From assembly GCF_001889405.1 (NCBI RefSeq), contig NZ_CP017921.1, positions 634,057 through 698,056 on the forward strand: 64,000 nt of DNA, in the 5' to 3' direction. Positions 1 through 8,566 of the stretch are shown here, one piece after another (the first letter of the stretch is position 1; every line of letters begins with the position of its first letter). The notes under the pieces were generated by a model. That model saw only the letters and a list, made by a program, of their open reading frames with translations. It searched no databases and was not told the DNA's origin. Source of the stretch: Methanohalophilus halophilus (GTDB taxonomy: Archaea; Halobacteriota; Methanosarcinia; Methanosarcinales; Methanosarcinaceae). Position numbers and translations under genes: made by a program.

Positions 1-1105
1 CATCATCCCCCATGATAACTCCGAGTTTGCGCCGGCCTGAATCCACCTTTTCCCCTTTAACCATAACCCGGATAGTGCGACCGTCATGTCGGAGATTGGC
101 AACCTTGGTGCCGGCTCCAAAATTACAATCCTGCCCGATCACGCTATCCCCCACATAACTGAGGTGCCCGATATTGGTATTATCCATCACCACGCAATTC
201 TTGATTTCCACTGCATTGCCGATACGCACATTATCCCCTATGGCAGTGGACGGCCGGATGAAACAGTTCGGCCCGATATCACAATCTTTTCCAATAACCA
301 CCGGTCCGATGATGTAGGCACCGTTGCGGATAACCGTACCTTCCCCCACAATTACCTCTCCCTTTAAGGTAGCATTGGGTTCCACTTCTCCCTCAATATT
401 ACCCTCCAGCCCGAACAATACATGTTTGTTGGCAGTGAGCAGATCCCAGGGTCTGCCGATATCGATCCACACGTCCCTGAACACTTCATAGCCCACACTG
501 GCACCGGAATCGATCAGCATCTGTATGGAATCCGTGATCTCGATTTCTCCGCGAGGTGATTCAGGGGTTCTGCGGATATGATCAAAGATCGCCTGTGGAA
601 ACAGGTAGATTCCCGCATTGGCCAGGTTGGTCGGGGGGTTTTCAGGTTTTTCCACAATCCGGGTCACTTTCTCCCCGCCAGTACAGATAACTCCAAAATT
701 ACAGGGGTCTTCTACTTCCTTGGCTGTCAATACCGCATCTTCTGACCTGTCGATCAGATTTTTAATCTGGACAGAACTTATCAGCATATCCCCGTTAAGC
801 ACAATGAACCTGTCATCCACATAGTCTTCAGCACATCCGATGGCATGCCCCGTCCCATTCTGCTTTTCCTGGAGAACATACTCGATACTCACACTTTTCT
901 GTAAACCATCCCCGAAATATTCCCGGATAGAATTTTCCATATAACCGCAAACTATCACAAATTCCTGAATACCTGCATCCACTGCCTCATCAATGATATG
1001 TTCCAGTATGGGTTTGTTCCCGATGGGCAGCATTACTTTGGGTCGCCTGTCCGTTAAAGGACGCATTCTTGTCCCCTGCCCCGCTGCCAGAATAACCGCT
1101 TTCAC
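1..1105 (-). CDS. Bifunctional sugar-1-phosphate nucleotidylyltransferase/acetyltransferase (GlmU-like), 3' end outside window
   Basis: About 368 codons are visible and the C-terminus lies beyond base 1. The protein starts [16 protein letters not shown], the nucleotide-binding signature of sugar nucleotidyltransferases, continues with [11 protein letters not shown], and later has a long hexapeptide left-handed beta-helix ([19 protein letters not shown]). In archaea such two-domain proteins convert glucosamine-1-P to UDP-GlcNAc or make dTDP/UDP-sugars. The start is GTG at 1105, overlapping the stop of the upstream glmM gene as GTGA, so the two are translationally coupled. It is a diverged paralogue of the protein encoded at 4241-5461. 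The exact nucleotide and sugar cannot be read from the sequence. Confidence 0.9.
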   Translation of the reverse strand, partial: MKAVILAAGQGTRMRPLTDRRPKVMLPIGNKPILEHIIDEAVDAGIQEFVIVCGYMENSIREYFGDGLQKSVSIEYVLQEKQNGTGHAIGCAEDYVDDRFIVLNGDMLISSVQIKNLIDRSEDAVLTAKEVEDPCNFGVICTGGEKVTRIVEKPENPPTNLANAGIYLFPQAIFDHIRRTPESPRGEIEITDSIQMLIDSGASVGYEVFRDVWIDIGRPWDLLTANKHVLFGLEGNIEGEVEPNATLKGEVIVGEGTVIRNGAYIIGPVVIGKDCDIGPNCFIRPSTAIGDNVRIGNAVEIKNCVVMDNTNIGHLSYVGDSVIGQDCNFGAGTKVANLRHDGRTIRVMVKGEKVDSGRRKLGVIMGDD

Positions 1106-2397
1106 TGTATTGCACCCCTTGCAATACATACAGCTTCACCAAACAAATCATCCACATCCTTTCTGGCCTCAGCAGTGATACGAATTTTCGGTTCGGTACC
1201 AGACGGCCGCACAAGCACCCAGCCATCCTCCAGATCCACCCGAATTCCATCAATGGTAGTAACATCTCCCATCATTTCCAGGGATTGTTTGATCTGCTGC
1301 ATCGCCTGTTCCTTCCTGGCCTCAGGACATTCGATCGTCCCCCTGAGGGTGGGATAATGAGGCAGATCCTCAACAATCTTTGATAAGGATCTGCCTGCAA
1401 TCAAATTCACAATCCGGGCTGCTGCATAGATACCGTCGGGACAATACGATACGTCCGGGAAGATCCAGCTGCCTGAAGGCTCACCTCCAAAATAAGCGCC
1501 TGAAGCCTTGATCTTTTCTGCCACGTATACATCTCCAACTCTGCAGCGCAGCACCTCGGTTTCCCCTAGCGCATCATCTACTATCATGGAAGTATCCACA
1601 GGCACCACAACTTTTTCCTGTTTCTGTTGCAGGGCAAACAGAGCAAGCAATTCATCCCCCGAGACAAAATTACCCTGCTCATCCACAACCATCATCCGAT
1701 CCGCATCCCCGTCATGCGCAATGCCGATATCCGCCTCAAACGCCACCACTGCCTTGATAAGTTGGCCCAGATTTTTTTCCACGGGTTCGGGACTGCGTGC
1801 CGGGAAATATCCATCCGGCTGGCAGTTCAATGTAATTATCTCACAACCCAGTTTCCTGAGTAAATAAGGAGTGATCGTACTTCCGGCCCCGCAACCACAA
1901 TCCACGACAACACGTTTGTGACTGGGTTGCATTTTGCTTAAAATAGCATTGCAATGCCGCTCAACAAATTCTTCCCCATACTTCACATCTCCCACTTCAT
2001 TCCAGGCAACGGTTGCATACTCATTATTCTCAATAATATGTTCAATCCGTTTTTGCTGCTGTGAATCAAAAGCCATACCATCGGGATTCCATAACTTGAT
2101 CCCCACATCCTCTGCAGGGTTATGTGAAGCCGTGATCATAATCCCGCAATCATAATCCGCAGTGGCAAAAGCCAGAGTAGGCGTACTCATCAAACCCCCC
2201 AGGGTCACTTCACAGCCGGTGGCGGATAGGCCTGCAATCAAAGCCTGCTCGATCATATCCGCAGCGATACGCGGGTCCTTACCGATCACAACCGAATCGG
2301 CAACTGTACCCACGGCCATACCCACATTCAACGCCAGTTCGGGACCGATTACCTTATTGGCCGGTCCCCTGATTCCCGATGATCCGAAAAGTTTCAA
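1102..2397 (-). CDS. glmM: Phosphoglucosamine mutase family protein
   Basis: Interconverts glucosamine-6-P and glucosamine-1-P, the step between GlmS and GlmU. The chain opens [14 protein letters not shown], carries the phosphoserine loop [12 protein letters not shown] (catalytic Ser around residue 95), a metal-binding DGDADR motif, and the sugar-binding GGEPSG and phosphate-binding RPSGTEPK motifs, all intact. I prefer TTG at 2397 because AAGGAG sits 8 bases upstream and the family begins right before KLFG. A GTG at 2406 is in frame but has the Shine-Dalgarno directly against it. The gene lies 13 bases after glmS and overlaps the next gene by four bases. A phosphomannomutase activity in addition is possible. 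Confidence 0.93.
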   Translation of the reverse strand: MKLFGSSGIRGPANKVIGPELALNVGMAVGTVADSVVIGKDPRIAADMIEQALIAGLSATGCEVTLGGLMSTPTLAFATADYDCGIMITASHNPAEDVGIKLWNPDGMAFDSQQQKRIEHIIENNEYATVAWNEVGDVKYGEEFVERHCNAILSKMQPSHKRVVVDCGCGAGSTITPYLLRKLGCEIITLNCQPDGYFPARSPEPVEKNLGQLIKAVVAFEADIGIAHDGDADRMMVVDEQGNFVSGDELLALFALQQKQEKVVVPVDTSMIVDDALGETEVLRCRVGDVYVAEKIKASGAYFGGEPSGSWIFPDVSYCPDGIYAAARIVNLIAGRSLSKIVEDLPHYPTLRGTIECPEARKEQAMQQIKQSLEMMGDVTTIDGIRVDLEDGWVLVRPSGTEPKIRITAEARKDVDDLFGEAVCIARGAIQ

Positions 2398-2410
2398 AAT
2401 ACACACTCCT

Positions 2411-4231
2411 TCATTCCACAGTCACACTTTTGGCCAGATTGCGCGGTTTATCTATCTCACAACCCTTTTCCAGGGCAGTATAATAAGCAAGCAGCTGCAA
2501 AGCCACCGAGGACAGAACCGGGGATAGCAGGGGATTGGTGGCAGGTACAGGGATTACAAGATCGGCATACTTGCCTATCTCCCGATCTCCTTCATCGGCC
2601 ACTGCAATAACCTCGGCTCCACGCGCCTTTACCTCCTTGATATTGCTCAGCATTTTTTCATAGGTACGCCCTTTTGTAACAATCGCCACAACTGGCGTGC
2701 CGTTCTCCAGCAGGGCCAGGGGTCCGTGTTTCAGTTCACCTGCAGCATACCCTTCCGCATGGATATAGGATATTTCCTTGAGTTTCAAAGCAGCTTCCAG
2801 TGCCGCTGGATAATTGAGTCCCCTGCCAATAAAATAATAATCCCGATTGGCTGCATACCGGACTGCATGTTTGCGGATCAGATCCCTCTGGTTCAATACC
2901 TGCTGCACATTACCGGGTAATTCCTTGAGATTTTTAATGATAGCTTTTGCCTCATCCGGCAAAAGATAATTCCTGCGTCTGCCCAGATATACAGCCAGCA
3001 GATAAAGCGCTATTAATTGGGCCGTAAACGTCTTGGTCGCAGCCACACCGATCTCAGGACCTGCATGGGTATACACTACATTTTCGGCCTCCCGGGTAAT
3101 GGTGCTGCCGACAACATTGGTTATCGCGATGGTACTTGACTCGTACTGTGCCACATTACGGATCGCTGCCAGCGTATCGGCCGTCTCTCCGGACTGGGTA
3201 ATTGCAATGGTTAGGGTATTGCAATCCATCACCGGATCCCGATACCGAAACTCCGAAGCGGCGCTGACATCGGTATGTACCCCGGCCAGACTCTCCAGCA
3301 GGTATTTGCCAAATAACCCCGCATTCCAGGACGTGCCACATGCAATGATCTCCACCCTGCCAATATTTCTGATCTGTTCATCTGTAAGTTTGAGTTCGGG
3401 CAATTGGACATTGCCTTCAAGTTCTGATAACTTGCCGGCAAAGGTTTTTTGCAATGAGCGGGTCTGCTCATGGATTTCTTTGAGCATGAAATGGGCATAA
3501 CCACTTTTTTCCGCAGCCTCCACATCCCAATCGATCGTAGAAACCTGCTTTTCCAGCAATTGGCCTTCCATATCATAGAACTCCACCTTCTCAGGAGTCA
3601 GTTTCACGATCTCGCGGTCATCCACAAATACCACATTGCGGGTATGAGCCACAAAAGCCGTAGCATCAGAGGACGTGAAAAATTCATTCTCCCCCAGGCC
3701 CACTATCAGGGGACTGTCCTTTCTGGCAGCGATCAGGGTATCCGGACATTTCTTACTCATAACCGCGATCGCATAGGAACCTTCCAGCATTGCCATGCTT
3801 TTGCGTACCGCCTCGAACAGGTCCAGGGAATTACTGTTAAAATGCACCAGATGGGCAATTACCTCGGTATCGGTATCAGATACAAACTCATAACCTTCAT
3901 CTTCCAGCCATTCCTGCAATTTGAGGTAATTCTCAATAATTCCGTTGTGTACGACCACGATATCCGAAGAACAGTGTGGATGTGCATTGACATCATTGGG
4001 TATCCCGTGTGTGGCCCAGCGTGTATGCCCGATCCCTATATTACCTTCTATCTCTGCAGGCAGCACCTTATCAAGTTCACCGATACTGCCGGCGGCTTTA
4101 TAGGTCTGCAGATCACCGTTTAAGATACTTAACCCGGCAGAATCATAACCCCTGTACTCCAATCGGTACAGGCAATCCATGATCACCGATGATGCATCGG
4201 TCTTTCCCACATATCCTACAATCCCGCACAT
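2411..4231 (-). CDS. glmS: Glutamine-fructose-6-phosphate aminotransferase (isomerizing)
   Basis: Makes glucosamine-6-P from fructose-6-P and glutamine, the entry to amino-sugar synthesis. The N-terminus MCGIVGYVG exposes the catalytic Cys2 of the class II glutamine amidotransferase domain (residues 1-220), with GHTRWATHG following. Two SIS domains come after, with ACGTSWNAG and [11 protein letters not shown] in the first, and the chain ends in the family's usual [13 protein letters not shown]. The length of 606 residues is normal. It sits 9 bases after the 4241-5461 gene and 13 before glmM, so it is the middle of the operon. Confidence 0.97.
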   Translation of the reverse strand: MCGIVGYVGKTDASSVIMDCLYRLEYRGYDSAGLSILNGDLQTYKAAGSIGELDKVLPAEIEGNIGIGHTRWATHGIPNDVNAHPHCSSDIVVVHNGIIENYLKLQEWLEDEGYEFVSDTDTEVIAHLVHFNSNSLDLFEAVRKSMAMLEGSYAIAVMSKKCPDTLIAARKDSPLIVGLGENEFFTSSDATAFVAHTRNVVFVDDREIVKLTPEKVEFYDMEGQLLEKQVSTIDWDVEAAEKSGYAHFMLKEIHEQTRSLQKTFAGKLSELEGNVQLPELKLTDEQIRNIGRVEIIACGTSWNAGLFGKYLLESLAGVHTDVSAASEFRYRDPVMDCNTLTIAITQSGETADTLAAIRNVAQYESSTIAITNVVGSTITREAENVVYTHAGPEIGVAATKTFTAQLIALYLLAVYLGRRRNYLLPDEAKAIIKNLKELPGNVQQVLNQRDLIRKHAVRYAANRDYYFIGRGLNYPAALEAALKLKEISYIHAEGYAAGELKHGPLALLENGTPVVAIVTKGRTYEKMLSNIKEVKARGAEVIAVADEGDREIGKYADLVIPVPATNPLLSPVLSSVALQLLAYYTALEKGCEIDKPRNLAKSVTVE

Positions 4232-4240
4232 AATATCCCC

Positions 4241-5461
4241 TCAAAGCACGGTGGAATTTGCAGGCAGATGTCTATCTACATTTGTACCTGATCTCACGGT
4301 ACAGTTATCGCCTACAAGGATGCCTGCCTCAGTAAGAGTCCTTGAACCAAATTTACAGTCATCCCCGATAACCACGCCGCTCTTTTCCACATGCACAAGT
4401 TCATTTTCGATCTCGATATTCACATCTTTATCCGCTTCACAGATGGAGTAAGGACCTAAATTACAGTTAAACCCTATAATACTTTCAGAGATATGACTGT
4501 GGGATTCCACACGTACATTATCCATCAGGATAGTGTTCTGGATATAGGTATAGGGCCCAATCGACACGTTATTCCCTATACTGGTGGAAGGCAGAACTGT
4601 CACCTGAGGTCCGATATCACAGTTATCCCCGATCTTTACCGGCCCTACGATATAGGACCCTGCACGGATGACCGTATTATCCCCGATCTCCACATTCCCT
4701 ATCAGAGTAGCGGTATCATCAATTCTGGAAGTATCCTCGATAGCAGACTCACAACTTGCCAGTAACCTGGCATTGGTATCAAGCAGATCCCAGGCATACA
4801 CCGAATCCATCCACAGGTTCTTAGTTACAGTGACCCTGACATCCCTGTTTCCTTTCACCATATTCTGCAGGGTATGGGTAATTTCATATTCCCCCCTCTC
4901 AGAGATCTCTGTATTTTCTATCTCTGCAACAATATCCCGGTTAAAAGCATAGATACCGGTGTTTATCATATGACTTATCTGGCGTTTGGGTTTTTCAAAG
5001 ATGCCTTTTACCTTTCCCCCAGCACTCATGACCACTCCATATCCACATACCTGCTCCCGCGGAGTGGTTAGTACGGTGGCATCCCCTGCATGATCTGCGA
5101 TCAGTTTACTGATAGTCTCTTTTTCGATGATGTTATCCCCGTTGAGTACCAGGAAAGATCCATTGCCATCCCCCAGTGCAGGGATAGCCTGGCTGATCGC
5201 ATGAGCGGTACCCAGCTGGGAAGTCTGGTCCACATAAGTAATCATTGCCCCGAAATCATTGCCGTTGCCAAAATAGTCCATCACCTTCTCCTTCTCATAA
5301 CCCACAACCAGTACTATATCCTCGATTCCGTTATCCACAAGTGCGGATATCACGTATTCCAGGATGGGGCGATTGGCTACCGGTAACATAACCTTTGAAC
5401 GGGTATTTGTGAGGGGGGCACATCTGACACCCTCCCCTGCGGCAAGAACGATGGCTTTCAT
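4241..5461 (-). CDS. glmU: Bifunctional GlcN-1-P acetyltransferase/UDP-GlcNAc pyrophosphorylase (archaeal GlmU type)
   Basis: 406 residues. The N-terminal nucleotidyltransferase begins MKAIVLAAGEGVRCAPLT (residues 1-230) with NRPILEYVI and a VLNGDN metal site. The C-terminal half is a left-handed beta-helix with hexapeptides such as IGDNTVIRAG, IGDNCDIGP and VIGDDCKFGS. This is the layout of the M. jannaschii bifunctional enzyme, which acetylates GlcN-1-P and then transfers UMP. It is the promoter-proximal gene of the operon. There is no clear Shine-Dalgarno before ATG 5461, so the transcript may have a very short leader. It and the gene at 1-1105 may divide two sugar substrates. Confidence 0.93.
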   Translation of the reverse strand: MKAIVLAAGEGVRCAPLTNTRSKVMLPVANRPILEYVISALVDNGIEDIVLVVGYEKEKVMDYFGNGNDFGAMITYVDQTSQLGTAHAISQAIPALGDGNGSFLVLNGDNIIEKETISKLIADHAGDATVLTTPREQVCGYGVVMSAGGKVKGIFEKPKRQISHMINTGIYAFNRDIVAEIENTEISERGEYEITHTLQNMVKGNRDVRVTVTKNLWMDSVYAWDLLDTNARLLASCESAIEDTSRIDDTATLIGNVEIGDNTVIRAGSYIVGPVKIGDNCDIGPQVTVLPSTSIGNNVSIGPYTYIQNTILMDNVRVESHSHISESIIGFNCNLGPYSICEADKDVNIEIENELVHVEKSGVVIGDDCKFGSRTLTEAGILVGDNCTVRSGTNVDRHLPANSTVL

Positions 5462-5591
5462 GGGATTAACATGAAACGTGAAAGAATTTATAGGTTATCT
5501 TTTGGAAGTGGATTGCCCCTGAAGGAAAGCGTATAATTGCTTCTAATATTGTTGTGGAAGTGTATAATTCCGATTAAAAAGTATACTATAC

Positions 5592-5650
5592 AGTATATTA
5601 CTGAGTAGTATATTACTGAGTAGTATATTACTGAGTAGTATATTACTGAG
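5592..5650. repeat. Four tandem copies of a 15-bp AT-rich repeat
   Basis: The unit TAGTATATTACTGAG is repeated four times without a mismatch (the first copy lacks its first T) at 5592-5605, 5606-5620, 5621-5635 and 5636-5650. It lies 130-190 bases upstream of the glmU start within a 304-base gap, beside AT-rich sequence that resembles archaeal TATA elements. No ORF or second repeat type lies in the gap. Confidence 0.95.
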
Positions 5651-5765
5651 TAATAATAAAGGGATGAGAACAGTCACTTCAATAAGAGAAAAGGTAATTA
5701 ACACACATTTACCTGCTAATCAAATGCATCAACTATCTGACAGAATGTGTAGTTGACCCAAAAAT

Positions 5766-6185
5766 TCAATCCGTTTTTTCAAGATAAAGCGCTATGTAAT
5801 GTGCAAATTTCTCCAGATCATCCAGATGGTTTTGCAGGTAAAAATATACCCTTTCCATATCAATATGGGCGTACATATGAACAAGCACATTTCTAAAACC
5901 TGCTGCAGGGGAGATTTTCCTGGAAAAATCCTGGGGCAAAATTCCATTAGCACCCAGAGTCGTAAAAATTTCCTTATAGGATTCTGGTTTCTTCAATGAG
6001 TGTCGGGAAATTATCATCTCTCCGATATCTATCATGCATTCAAGAGAAACTTCAAGGTACCTTTCCACTGCTCCTCTAAGGGTATGGTCCTGATTGATGT
6101 CATCGAGACTGTAATCCTGATAGCCTTTGAGGATTTCAATATATTCCTTTAATAATTCCAGTTTAGAATATATTGACTCATCCAT
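5766..6185 (-). CDS. hepT: HepT-like ribonuclease toxin (DUF86)
   Basis: 139 residues, all-helical. The HEPN active-site motif Rx4HxY is complete: R98, H103 and Y105 in RNVLVHMY. HepT toxins are metal-independent RNases. The cognate MntA nucleotidyltransferase silences them by adding AMP to the Tyr of this motif. The gene follows mntA; reading mntA through its UAG gives an 8-base overlap with the hepT start at 6185, the usual arrangement for the pair. If mntA stops at UAG, 85 untranslated bases separate them instead. Confidence 0.9.
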   Translation of the reverse strand: MDESIYSKLELLKEYIEILKGYQDYSLDDINQDHTLRGAVERYLEVSLECMIDIGEMIISRHSLKKPESYKEIFTTLGANGILPQDFSRKISPAAGFRNVLVHMYAHIDMERVYFYLQNHLDDLEKFAHYIALYLEKTD

Positions 6186-6606
6186 TGCCCTCTGCCCCTG
6201 TCATCTGCTTTACGGCTTCTCTCATATGGCGCTGTCTGTAAAATTTTTCATCCAGATATCTGGACATGACCTAGGTTTCGAAGGGTATTCGACTGACCTC
6301 ATCAGATTTCAAAACGTATCCATCTTTAATAATATTAAAATTCAAAAGCAGAGGTGCCTGATTCATAATGGTCAGGTCAATCTTGTCAGAACCCAACAAT
6401 CCAACAATATCATCAATAACATGCAACTCCAGCCTAAATATGTCCTGCTTTGAAAGACTTTTATCCAGCAATACTCCTATATCTACATCGCTCAGCTTGT
6501 TGTCGTCACCTCTTGCAACAGAGCCAAATATGTAGGCAAGTACCACTTCATCCAGACTACTGAAATACTTAGAAAGTTTTGCTTGCGCTGATTCCAAGTC
6601 GTACAT
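6178..6606 (-). CDS. mntA: MntA-like nucleotidyltransferase antitoxin, with in-frame UAG at codon 112
   Basis: The minimal nucleotidyltransferase motif GSx10DxD is intact: G28, S29, D40 and D42, with a third Asp at 78 in KIDLTIM. The frame meets UAG at 6273-6271 after FET, then continues as VMSRYLDEKFYRQR and stops at TGA 6180-6178. Ordinary MntA proteins are about 135-145 residues long and end in a similar YLD-containing helix; read through, this one has 142. Methanosarcinaceae insert pyrrolysine at UAG, so full-length MntA could carry Pyl at 112. The shorter 111-residue product keeps the catalytic motif but loses the last helix. Which form is made cannot be told from sequence. Confidence 0.8.
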
Positions 6607-6739
6607 GATATATCAAAAGATGTCGATTGGTTTATAAAAAATGTTCGTACCTGTGTCTACAAAGCCATTTCAGAGAATCAAATCATGATTGATATTTCCG
6701 GTATATTGTTCACACTTTAGATACAAATCTCATTATAAT

Positions 6740-6970
6740 TCACAGTAAACCAAGCTCTTTCTTGACCTCGTATTCACTATAGGCCCGCCCCATTTTGAGA
6801 TCTTCTAAAGCTTCTTCGATACCCTGAATAGTTTCATCGCTTAGTTCATCCTCATCGATTGCCATTCTGGTCAATCTATCAATCACAGAATTATAGGACT
6901 CTTCAGGGTATTCCTTTAAGATATTAAGTTTTTCTTTTGTTTGTGGATCCACACTTATATTCATTGCCAT
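6740..6970 (-). CDS. Ribbon-helix-helix antitoxin-like protein (DUF7557 type)
   Basis: 76 residues. The N-terminus (MAMNISVDPQTKEKLNILK, then SYNSVIDRLTRMA) fits a short beta strand and two helices of a CopG/VapB-like DNA-binding fold. The acidic C-terminal half (ELSDETIQGIEEALEDLK, YSEYEVKKELGL) is the toxin-wrapping tail seen in such antitoxins. No toxin gene adjoins it: the 133 bases to mntA hold no ORF, and upstream lies the permease. It may act as a solitary regulator. Confidence 0.75.
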   Translation of the reverse strand: MAMNISVDPQTKEKLNILKEYPEESYNSVIDRLTRMAIDEDELSDETIQGIEEALEDLKMGRAYSEYEVKKELGLL

Positions 6971-7068
6971 TTTGATCCTTCCCTTTTGTACCTATTTAAA
7001 GTATATTTTGTTATATTTACGAGTGACGGGGATGGAAGAGTAGAGAAAGCCCACGACTTCGACCGCAT

Positions 7069-8379
7069 TCAATACGGATAAAATATAAAGAACAGGGAAC
7101 ACAGGACAAACAATCCCCAGGCTATTGGTTTGACTTCCCTGCCCTTACCACTTACCACTTTAAAAAGGGGAAACAGGACAAAACCTGCACACAGACCAAT
7201 TCCCAGATTATAGGTAAAGCTCATCAGGATTATAACCGCCATTGCAGGGACCATCTCGGTCAGATCATTCATATCTATCTTTTTTATCGATGTCATCATC
7301 TGAAAACCGACAATTATCAAAGCAGGAGCTGTGGCGGCTGCCGGGATTGCCGAAAAGAGGGGATAGAAGAACAAGCCCAGCATGAAAAGAAGTGCAACCA
7401 CAACTGCAGTAAGCCCGGTCCTGCCTCCCTCTTTTATACCCGTAGCAGATTCAATATACGCCCCTGTAGTAGTGGTACCGGCAATTGCTGCGAATACTGT
7501 GGCCAGGGAGTCTGCAAGGAAGGGTTTTTCCATATCAGGAAGATTACCCTCTTCATCCATGTATCCGGCCTCCATGGATACACCCACAAGGGTACCCATT
7601 GTATCCATCAGGTCCATCGTAAACATTGTAAGGATCACGGCAAAGAAACCCCAGGACAGGGCCCCGACAATATCCAGCTGCAGGAAAATGGGTGTAAGAC
7701 TTGGAGGCATGCTAAGAATCGAATCCGGTGTCTGGGAAACACCTGTCACAAATCCCAAAAGAGCTGTAGCAATGATACCTATCAGGATCGCACCCCTAAC
7801 ATTTTTGATCATCAGGACGCTGATCAAAAGAAATCCCAGTACAGCAAGGGCTACCGGCATTGTATCCAGAGCACCTACATGCAGGGGAGAGCCTTCCACA
7901 CCCAGCGAAACGATACCTGCATTGACAAGCCCGATAAATGTTATGAACAGACCCAGACCGGCTACAAAACTGTATTTGAGATTATTCGGGACTGCATCGA
8001 TCATTCTGTCCCTGAAGCCTGAAATTGTCAAAATTGTAAAAAGGACACCGCTTATGAATACTGCACCCAGTGCCGTCTGCCAGGGATAACCCAGCACCCC
8101 TACCACCGTATAAGCAACAAAAGCGTTCTCTCCCATATATGGTGCAATCGCAATGGGTTTTTTGGCATAGACGCCCATTATGAGGGTTCCGAATACTGCG
8201 GAAAGGATTGTAGCCACCAGGGAAGGACCGAAGGGTATCCCTGCAGCTTCTAGGATGGCAGGATTGACAACTATAATATAGGCAACTGTCATGAAGGTTA
8301 CAAGGCCGGCCATAACCTCGGTTTTAATATCTGTGCCGTGTTCTTTCAGATGAAAAAAGTTTTCCAGTACGCCTGTCAT
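7069..8379 (-). CDS. NCS2-family purine permease (AzgA/PbuG type)
   Basis: 436 residues with 12-14 hydrophobic segments. Family signatures are present: GLVTFMTVAYIIVVNP near the N-terminus, APYMGENAFVAYTVV, and DLMDTMGTLVGVS followed by ATVFAAIAGTTTTGAYIES. Proteins of this group (COG2252) import adenine, guanine or hypoxanthine with protons; substrate specificity is not assignable. It is a single gene, separated by 98 bases from the RHH gene and transcribed away from the ABC importer operon. Confidence 0.92.
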   Translation of the reverse strand: MTGVLENFFHLKEHGTDIKTEVMAGLVTFMTVAYIIVVNPAILEAAGIPFGPSLVATILSAVFGTLIMGVYAKKPIAIAPYMGENAFVAYTVVGVLGYPWQTALGAVFISGVLFTILTISGFRDRMIDAVPNNLKYSFVAGLGLFITFIGLVNAGIVSLGVEGSPLHVGALDTMPVALAVLGFLLISVLMIKNVRGAILIGIIATALLGFVTGVSQTPDSILSMPPSLTPIFLQLDIVGALSWGFFAVILTMFTMDLMDTMGTLVGVSMEAGYMDEEGNLPDMEKPFLADSLATVFAAIAGTTTTGAYIESATGIKEGGRTGLTAVVVALLFMLGLFFYPLFSAIPAAATAPALIIVGFQMMTSIKKIDMNDLTEMVPAMAVIILMSFTYNLGIGLCAGFVLFPLFKVVSGKGREVKPIAWGLFVLCSLFFIFYPY

Positions 8380-8511
8380 CTCTGATTTCCTGGCAATTCT
8401 ATGATTGTCCGGATATATTGAGAGAGAGATAATATATAAACTTGATTAATTATATTAAAACTGTTAATAAGATATTTTTACAAATTCATAAAAATACCGC
8501 ATTATCTGATG

Positions 8512-8533
8512 TTACGAATTTTTCCATTCGTAA
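8512..8533. promoter_or_regulatory. Perfect inverted repeat upstream of the ABC importer operon, candidate operator
   Basis: TTACGAAT at 8512-8519 and ATTCGTAA at 8526-8533 form an exact 8-bp inverted repeat with a 6-base spacer, 33 bases before the first candidate start of the operon. The position suits a repressor site overlapping the promoter. A metal-responsive regulator would fit a nickel-type importer, but no regulator gene is adjacent. Confidence 0.55.
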
Positions 8534-8566
8534 TATTAATATAACGACAAACAAATCAAGGTAATT

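Noticed and set aside
3470-4123. 217-codon plus-strand frame opposite glmS
   Set aside because: It is antisense to catalytic parts of glmS, with no ribosome site or recognised domain.
5592-5650. CRISPR-like array
   Set aside because: The 15-bp units are directly adjacent with no spacers, and no cas gene is near.
7382-8089. 235-codon plus-strand frame opposite the purine permease
   Set aside because: It is the antisense of a clearly conserved membrane protein and has no family features.
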